From Bradyrhizobium campsiandrae (GTDB taxonomy: Bacteria > Pseudomonadota > Alphaproteobacteria > Rhizobiales > Xanthobacteraceae): a stretch of DNA of 64,000 bases. Within the stretch, counting starts at the first letter, position 1; each line of letters starts with the position of its first letter. The stretch spans positions 62,001 through 126,000 of the forward strand of contig NZ_JAANIH010000022.1 of assembly GCF_014529705.1 (NCBI RefSeq), in the 5' to 3' direction. Under the pieces are notes generated by a model. The model was given only the letters and a program-made list of their open reading frames with translations. It was not told the DNA's origin and searched no databases. This document shows, one piece after another, positions 59,149 to 64,000 of this stretch. Made by a program: the position numbers and the translations under genes.

Positions 59149-59922
59149 CTACACCGCGGCCGTCGTGACACCGCCGTCGATCACGATGGTCTGGCCGGTC
59201 ATGAAGCTCGAGGCGTCGGAGGCGAGATAGGCCACGGCGCCGGCGATCTCGTCGGGTTCGCCGATGCGGCGCAGCGGCGTGGTGGCGGTGCGACGCTTGA
59301 GATTGGCTTCGTCTTCCCACAACGCGCGGGCGAAATCGGTCTTGACGAGACCCGGCGCGATGCAATTGACGCGGACGCCCTTCGGGCCCCATTCGCCGGC
59401 GAGCGAGCGGCACAACGCGAAGTCGGCGGCTTTCGAGATGCCGTAGGCGCCGATCACGGTCGAGCCGCGCAGGCCGCCGATCGAGGAGATGATGACGACG
59501 GAACCGGTGCCGCGCTCGGCCATCCCAGGAATCGCGAGCGCGGAGAGCCAGATGTTGCTCTTGACGTTCGAGCCCATGATCTTGTCGAAGGCTTCATCTG
59601 ATATGTCGAGCAGCGGGCCGTAATAAGGATTCACCGCGGCGTTGCAGACCAGGATGTCAATCTTGCCATAGTGCCTGGTGGTATCAGAGATCAGCGCCTC
59701 GACCTCGTTCTTCCGCGCGATGTTGCAGGGGATGACGACGGCCTCGCCGCCCGCGGCATTGATGCCGTCGGCGACCTCCTTGCAGGCATCGGCCTTGCGC
59801 GATGACACCACGACCTTGGCCCCGAGTTTTGCGAGCAGCTCGGCCGAGGAGCGGCCGATGCCGCGGCTGGAGCCGGTGACCACGGCGACTTTTCCGGTGA
59901 GATCGAACGGGGTGTTTTTCAT
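59149..59922 (-). CDS. SDR-family oxidoreductase
   Basis: 257 residues, short-chain dehydrogenase with nucleotide motif TGSSRGIGRS (about 17-26), NAAVN (near 95), catalytic Ser in ISSIGG (near 147) and YGISK (Tyr/Lys near 160-164). Probably NAD(P)-dependent 3-hydroxyacyl-CoA/ketoacyl reductase in the acyl-CoA pathway encoded above. ATG 59922 (MKNTPFDLTG). Separated from the acyl-CoA dehydrogenase gene by a repeat of 150 bp. Confidence 0.9.
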   Translation of the reverse strand: MKNTPFDLTGKVAVVTGSSRGIGRSSAELLAKLGAKVVVSSRKADACKEVADGINAAGGEAVVIPCNIARKNEVEALISDTTRHYGKIDILVCNAAVNPYYGPLLDISDEAFDKIMGSNVKSNIWLSALAIPGMAERGTGSVVIISSIGGLRGSTVIGAYGISKAADFALCRSLAGEWGPKGVRVNCIAPGLVKTDFARALWEDEANLKRRTATTPLRRIGEPDEIAGAVAYLASDASSFMTGQTIVIDGGVTTAAV

Positions 59923-59954
59923 CGTTGTTGCCTCACTGCTTCGACTTGCTTCGC

Positions 59955-60036
59955 CGTCATGGCCGGGCTTGTCCCGGCCATCCACGTTCTTCACTTGCCG
60001 CCAAGACGTGGATGCCCGGGACAGGCCCGGGCATGA
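59955..60036. repeat. Palindromic intergenic repeat (CATGGCCGGGCTTG type)
   Basis: GTCATGGCCGGGCTTGTCCC then GGCCATCCACG pairs with CGTGGATGCCCGGGACAGGC then CCGGGCATGAC. Related to the element at 61243-61345, so one repeat family lies on both sides of the acyl-CoA dehydrogenase gene at 60073-61215. Confidence 0.7.
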
Positions 60037-60072
60037 CGATCTTTGTGCGGCTTCCACCTCGCAATGCGTAGC

Positions 60073-61215
60073 CTAGATCAACCCGCCCGAATCCGCGACG
60101 CGGCGCTGGTGGTAATCGGTGTCGCCGAAAGTGTTCTCGATCATGGTGAGGCGCTTGAAGTAGTGGCCGATTTTGGCCTCCATGGTCATGCCGATGCCGC
60201 CGTGGAGCTGGATCGACTGCTGGCCGACGAATTTCAGCGACTTGCCGATCTGCACCTTGGCCGCGGCAATGGCGTTGCTGCGCTCCTTGGCGTCCTCGAA
60301 ATCGTTCGCCATGGTCGCGAACATCGACATCGAGCGGGCCTGTTCGGTGGCGACGAACATGTCGGAGGCGCGGTGCTGCAACGACTGGAACGAGCCGATC
60401 GCGACGCCGAACTGTTTTCGCGTCTTGATGTATTCGACCGTGGTCTTCAGCGATTCGTCCATCAGGCCGACCGCTTCGGCACAGAGCGCGACGCGGGCCT
60501 CATCCACCACGCGCTCGATCAGGGCGAGCGAATCATCGGGATTGCCAATCGCCGCATCCGCACCCACCTCGACACCGGTGAAGGTGATGTCGGCGGCGTG
60601 CAGGCCGTCCTGGGTCGGGTAGGACTTCTTCGTCACGCCCTTGGCATCGGCCGGCACCAGGAACACGCCGATGCCTGTGGTATCGCGGCGGCTACCCTTG
60701 GTGCGTGCCGTGACGATGAGGGTGTCCGCATTCTCGCCGTTGAGCACGACGAATTTCTCGCCGTCGATGATCCAACCGTCACCCTTCTTCTTCGCGGTGG
60801 TGGCGACGTCGAACAAATCGTAGCGCGAGTTCTTCTCGAGCTGGGCGAACGCGAGCGTCTTGCTGCCGTCGACGATCCCTGGCACATGCGCGGCCTTCTG
60901 CGCATCGCTGCCGGCGTGACGCAGGAAGCCGCCGCCGATCACGACCGTCGCCAGATACGGCTCGAGCACGAGCGCCTTGCCGAGCGCTTCCATCACGATC
61001 ATGGTCTCGACGCCGCCGCCGCCGAAGCCGCCATCGGCCTCGCTGAAGGGCAGACCGAGCAGGCCCTGCTCGGCAAGCTTGAGCCAGACGGCTTTGCTCC
61101 AGCCGCCCTTCTCCTTCATGTATTTCTTGCGGCTCTCGAAATCGTAGGAATCGGTCAGCAGGCCGTCGATGCTGTCCTTGAGGAGCCGTTGCTCCTCGGT
61201 CAGGTCAAAATCCAT
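60073..61215 (-). CDS. pimD: Acyl-CoA dehydrogenase, small-subunit type (PimD-like)
   Basis: 380 residues, FAD acyl-CoA dehydrogenase fold with N-terminal FDLTEEQRLLKDSIDGLL, FAD-binding middle and C-terminal helical part (QQSIQLHGGIGMTMEAKIGHYFKR). The usual catalytic Glu region is altered relative to typical ACADs, as in the partner subunit of PimC/PimD. Next to a second acyl-CoA dehydrogenase in the order of the Rhodopseudomonas pim operon. The symbol is by gene order and general resemblance. Confidence 0.8.
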   Translation of the reverse strand: MDFDLTEEQRLLKDSIDGLLTDSYDFESRKKYMKEKGGWSKAVWLKLAEQGLLGLPFSEADGGFGGGGVETMIVMEALGKALVLEPYLATVVIGGGFLRHAGSDAQKAAHVPGIVDGSKTLAFAQLEKNSRYDLFDVATTAKKKGDGWIIDGEKFVVLNGENADTLIVTARTKGSRRDTTGIGVFLVPADAKGVTKKSYPTQDGLHAADITFTGVEVGADAAIGNPDDSLALIERVVDEARVALCAEAVGLMDESLKTTVEYIKTRKQFGVAIGSFQSLQHRASDMFVATEQARSMSMFATMANDFEDAKERSNAIAAAKVQIGKSLKFVGQQSIQLHGGIGMTMEAKIGHYFKRLTMIENTFGDTDYHQRRVADSGGLI

Positions 61216-61242
61216 TTTTCTATACTCTCCCGGTGTCTGTTG

Positions 61243-61345
61243 TCGTCATGCCCGGCCTTGTGCCGGGCATCCACGTTCTTCGTGCCGCTAGGCGTGGATG
61301 GCCGGGTCATCCGTGCGAAGACGCGCTTCGCGCTTTAGCCCGGCC
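61243..61345. repeat. Palindromic intergenic repeat, second copy
   Basis: GTCATGCCCGGCCTTGTGCC then GGGCATCCACG ... GCGTGGATGGCCGGGTCA, and a further CCCGGCCATGAC at the end. Same family as 59955-60036. Confidence 0.65.
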
Positions 61346-61376
61346 ATGACGGCGAGTGTGCGGTGACGGTGCGGGA

Positions 61377-62567
61377 TCACAGCCCCAGCACCGCCTTGGC
61401 GATGATGTTGCGCTGAATCTCGTTGGAGCCGCCGTAGATCGAGACCTTGCGGTTGTTGAAGTAGCTCGGCGCGATCTGGGCGGTCCAGTCCATGGCTTCG
61501 TTGGAGCCGTCGTCGCCGTGCACATCGTAGGGCGCGGCGAACGGGCCGATCACTTCCATGAGCAGCTCGGTGGTGGTCTGCTGGATCTCGGAGCCCTTGA
61601 TCTTGAGCACCGAGGAGGCTGGATTGGGCTTGCCCTTGCCGTGCTTGCCTTCGTCGGCGACGACGCGAAGCTGCGTCAGCTCGAGCGCCTTCAGCTCGAT
61701 CTCGCAGGCCGCGAGCTTCTCGCGGAAGGCTGCGTCCTGGATGATCGGCTTGCCTGATGATTCGACCTTGCCAGCGAGATCGCGGATGCGGCGCAGCCGC
61801 TCCTTGGAGACGCCGACCCGCGCGATGCCGGTGCGCTCGTTGCCGAGCAGGAATTTCGCGTAATCCCAGCCCTTGTTCTCCTCGCCGATCAGGTTCTCGA
61901 CGGGAACCTCGACGTCGTCGAAGAAGACCTCGTTGACCTCATGGCCGCCGTCGATGGTCTGGATCGGGCGCACGGTGACGCCCTTCGACTTCATCGGGAA
62001 CACGATGAAGGAAATGCCCATCTGCTTCTTCGCCGACGCATCGGTGCGGCAGAGGCAGAAGATCATGTCGGCGTGCTGGGCGAGCGTGGTCCAGGTCTTC
62101 TGGCCATTGATGATCCACTTGTCGCCACGGCGCTCGGCCTTGGTCTTGAGCGAAGCGAGGTCAGAGCCCGAGCCCGGCTCGGAAAAGCCCTGGCACCACC
62201 AATCGTCGACATTGGCGATGCGCGGCAAATACTTCTTCTTCTGCTCTTCGTTGCCGAAGGTGTAGATGACCGGACCGACCATGCTGACGCCGAAGGCGAG
62301 CGGCTGCGGCGCCGGATAGGACTGCAGCTCCTCGTTGAAGATGTAGTGCTGCACGCTGGTCCAGCCGGTGCCGCCATATTGCTTCGGCCAGTGGCTGACG
62401 CCCCAGCCCTTCTTGTTGAGGATGCGCCACCACGTCACCATCTCGTCCTTCGACAGATGACGGCCCTCGACCAGCTTGCGCCGCGTATCCGGCGGCACGT
62501 TGTCGCGGAAGAATGCCCGCACTTCCTCGCGAAACGCCTGTTCTTCTTTCGTGAATGCGAGATCCAT
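61377..62567 (-). CDS. pimC: Acyl-CoA dehydrogenase, large-subunit type (PimC-like)
   Basis: 396 residues. LAFTKEEQAFREEVRAFFRD start, FAD/substrate region WCQGFSEPGSGSDLAS (about 130-145) and KWIINGQKTWTTLA, and the C-terminal YGGSNEIQRNIIAKAVLGL with the R-x-I-x-A ending. ATG 62567 with GGAGG six bases before it. With PimD it likely forms a heteromeric dehydrogenase for dicarboxylyl- or long-chain acyl-CoA. Symbol inferred from order. Confidence 0.85.
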   Translation of the reverse strand: MDLAFTKEEQAFREEVRAFFRDNVPPDTRRKLVEGRHLSKDEMVTWWRILNKKGWGVSHWPKQYGGTGWTSVQHYIFNEELQSYPAPQPLAFGVSMVGPVIYTFGNEEQKKKYLPRIANVDDWWCQGFSEPGSGSDLASLKTKAERRGDKWIINGQKTWTTLAQHADMIFCLCRTDASAKKQMGISFIVFPMKSKGVTVRPIQTIDGGHEVNEVFFDDVEVPVENLIGEENKGWDYAKFLLGNERTGIARVGVSKERLRRIRDLAGKVESSGKPIIQDAAFREKLAACEIELKALELTQLRVVADEGKHGKGKPNPASSVLKIKGSEIQQTTTELLMEVIGPFAAPYDVHGDDGSNEAMDWTAQIAPSYFNNRKVSIYGGSNEIQRNIIAKAVLGL

Positions 62568-62584
62568 CGGATCCTCCCTTAGAA

Positions 62585-63772
62585 TTATTGCAATACTTCG
62601 AACAATCCCGCCGCGCCCATGCCGCCGCCGACGCACATGGTGACGACGGCGTATTTCGCCTTGCGACGACGGCCTTCGATCAAAGCGTGGCCGGTCAGGC
62701 GCGCGCCCGACATGCCATAGGGATGACCGACCGCGATGGCGCCGCCATCGACGTTGATCTTCTCGGGGTCGATGCCGAGCTTGTCGCGGCAATAGAGCAC
62801 CTGGACCGCGAAGGCCTCGTTGAGCTCCCAGAGGCCGATATCGTCGACCGTGAGGCCATGGCGCTTCAAGAGGCGCGGCACGGCGAAAACGGGGCCGATG
62901 CCCATCTCGTCAGGCTCGCAGCCGGCGGAGACGAAGCCGCGGAAGATGCCGAGCGGCTTGAGGCCGCGCTTGGCCGCTTCCTTGTCGCTCATGATCACGC
63001 TCGCGCTCGCGCCATCGGAGAGCTGGCTGGCATTGCCGGCGGTGATCGAGAAACCTTCACCGCGTACCGGCTTGAGGCCGGCAAGGCCTTCGATCGTGGT
63101 CTCGGGGCGCGGGCCTTCGTCCTGCGCCAGCGTGACCTCCTTCATCGAGACGGTGCCGGTCGCCTTATCGGTCACAGCCATCTGGGTCGTGATCGGCGCG
63201 ATCTCGTCCTTGAACTTGCCGCCCTGCTGGGCCGCGGCGGTGCGGCGCTGGCTCTCGAGAGAATATTCGTCCTGCTTCTCGCGCGAGATGCCGTAGCGCT
63301 TGGCGACGACTTCCGCGGTGTCGATCATGGGCATGTAGACCTCGCCCTTGATCTTGAGCAGCGCCGGGTCCTGGGCGTGGAAGCCGTTCATCTTGTCGTT
63401 CTGCACGAGGCTGATCGACTCGCCGCCGCCGCCGACCGCGATCTCGACACCGTCGAAGATCACCGAGCGCGCGGCCAGCGCGATCGCCTGCAGGCCGGAG
63501 GCGCATTGCCTATCGATGGTGGTGCCGGCGACGGTCACCGGCAGGCCGGCGCGAAGCAGCGCCTTGCGCGCGATGTTGCCGCCGGTCGCGCCCTGCTGGA
63601 GCGCCGCGCCCATCACGACGTCCTCGATCTCGTTCGGATCGACCTTTGCGCGCGCGACGGCTTCGCCGATGGCATGGCCGAGCAGCGTGGCGCCCTCGGT
63701 GGCGTTGAGCATGCCGCGATAGGCCTTGCCGATCGGGGTGCGGGCGGTGGAAACGATGACGGCGTCGGTCAA
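62585..63772 (-). CDS. pimB: Acetyl-CoA acyltransferase (thiolase), PimB-like
   Basis: 395 residues, type II thiolase. Acyl-accepting Cys in RQCASGLQA (near 89-97), the GHPYGMSGARLTGH His block (about 346-359) and the second Cys in CVGGGMGAAG near the end. The start codon is TTG at 63772, with a perfect AGGAGG seven bases upstream, and it overlaps the stop of the ligase gene. Cleaves 3-ketoacyl-CoA in beta-oxidation. Confidence 0.9.
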   Translation of the reverse strand: MTDAVIVSTARTPIGKAYRGMLNATEGATLLGHAIGEAVARAKVDPNEIEDVVMGAALQQGATGGNIARKALLRAGLPVTVAGTTIDRQCASGLQAIALAARSVIFDGVEIAVGGGGESISLVQNDKMNGFHAQDPALLKIKGEVYMPMIDTAEVVAKRYGISREKQDEYSLESQRRTAAAQQGGKFKDEIAPITTQMAVTDKATGTVSMKEVTLAQDEGPRPETTIEGLAGLKPVRGEGFSITAGNASQLSDGASASVIMSDKEAAKRGLKPLGIFRGFVSAGCEPDEMGIGPVFAVPRLLKRHGLTVDDIGLWELNEAFAVQVLYCRDKLGIDPEKINVDGGAIAVGHPYGMSGARLTGHALIEGRRRKAKYAVVTMCVGGGMGAAGLFEVLQ

Positions 63773-64000
63773 GAGCGACCTCCTGATGCATGGGGGGTGG
63801 ATTGTGATGGTTTCCGTTGCTGGCGCAGTTCGTGGCGCGACAGCTTGCCGACCGGCGTGCGCGGCAGATCGTCGACGAACTCGACCTCCGCCGGCATCTC
63901 GTGCTTGCCGATCTTCCCGGTCAGCTGCGCGCGCAGCTCGTCGAGCGAGAACGGCTTTGCGTCCGGCTTCAGCTTGATGAAGGCTTTTGCTGCTTCGCCG
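63769..64000 (-). CDS. pimA: C-terminal end of an AMP-binding acyl-CoA ligase (PimA-like), partial
   Basis: 77 residues of the C-terminal lobe of an adenylate-forming ligase: AKAFIKLKPD..., IGKHEMPAEVEFVDDLPRTP and the A10 lysine motif VGKLSRHELR. It would activate a (di)carboxylic acid to the CoA ester for the downstream thiolase and dehydrogenases. The rest is outside the window. Its stop overlaps the TTG start of the thiolase gene. Gene symbol from operon order only. Confidence 0.8.
   Translation of the reverse strand, partial: GEAAKAFIKLKPDAKPFSLDELRAQLTGKIGKHEMPAEVEFVDDLPRTPVGKLSRHELRQQRKPSQSTPHASGGRS

Overview
The window is GC-rich DNA with dense operons. It looks like an alphaproteobacterium of the Bradyrhizobium/Rhodopseudomonas group. 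The pointers are a CycM-type membrane cytochrome c of 184 residues, a Flp/Tad pilus locus with CtrA-like boxes, a urea ABC transporter joined to urease, a pim-type acyl-CoA operon, and many short palindromic repeats between genes. The genus is an inference from gene content. No rRNA, tRNA, CRISPR array, IS transposase, phage gene or replication origin was recognised.

Layout. (1) 1-8770, minus strand: one nitrogen-scavenging unit, urtA-urtB-urtC-urtD-urtE-ureD-ureA-ureB-(HD hydrolase)-ureC, read from a good sigma-54 type promoter at 8755-8770. The transporter imports urea and the urease splits it to ammonia. An HD protein of the RelA/SpoT-hydrolase (MESH1) type sits between ureB and ureC. (2) 9200-11602, plus: RNA-handling genes (DEAD-box helicase, IF-1, cold-shock protein) with several strong hairpins. 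(3) 11662-24697: Flp/Tad pilus locus. Two TadE/TadG-like pseudopilins and a free-standing secretin-N-domain protein are on the minus strand. The flp pilin and cpaA-B-C-D-E-F-tadB-tadC are on the plus strand, and a TadD-like TPR lipoprotein is on the minus strand. A sterol-desaturase-family gene lies inside the locus. (4) 24769-29182: metallophosphoesterase, a small membrane protein, a leucyl aminopeptidase and an NlpC/P60 hydrolase.

(5) 29183-36627: a looser accessory stretch with long intergenic gaps. It holds a secreted unknown, a crotonase, a frameshifted tyrosine phosphatase, a lipocalin-like/globin pair, an exported unknown, two tiny coupled ORFs and an orphan radical SAM protein with its SPASM-like cysteines at the N terminus. 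(6) 36628-44365, minus: a yej-type peptide ABC importer with two tandem binding proteins. (7) 44581-53305: cycM, kdsB, pheA, a luciferase-like oxidoreductase and metF-metH. (8) 53306-57391: a repeat-rich zone with a GST, a threonine/serine dehydratase and a GNAT gene. A 307-bp piece including the start of this GNAT gene is duplicated, and the two copies bracket a second, different GNAT gene. (9) 57392-64000, minus: glpK, then (read right to left) the end of an acyl-CoA ligase, a thiolase, two acyl-CoA dehydrogenases and an SDR, in the order of the pim dicarboxylate beta-oxidation operon.

Most of the window is ordinary chromosomal backbone. The items most worth a second look are the HD hydrolase inside the urease operon, the GNAT cassette between direct repeats, the orphan radical SAM protein, and the set of dispersed repeats.
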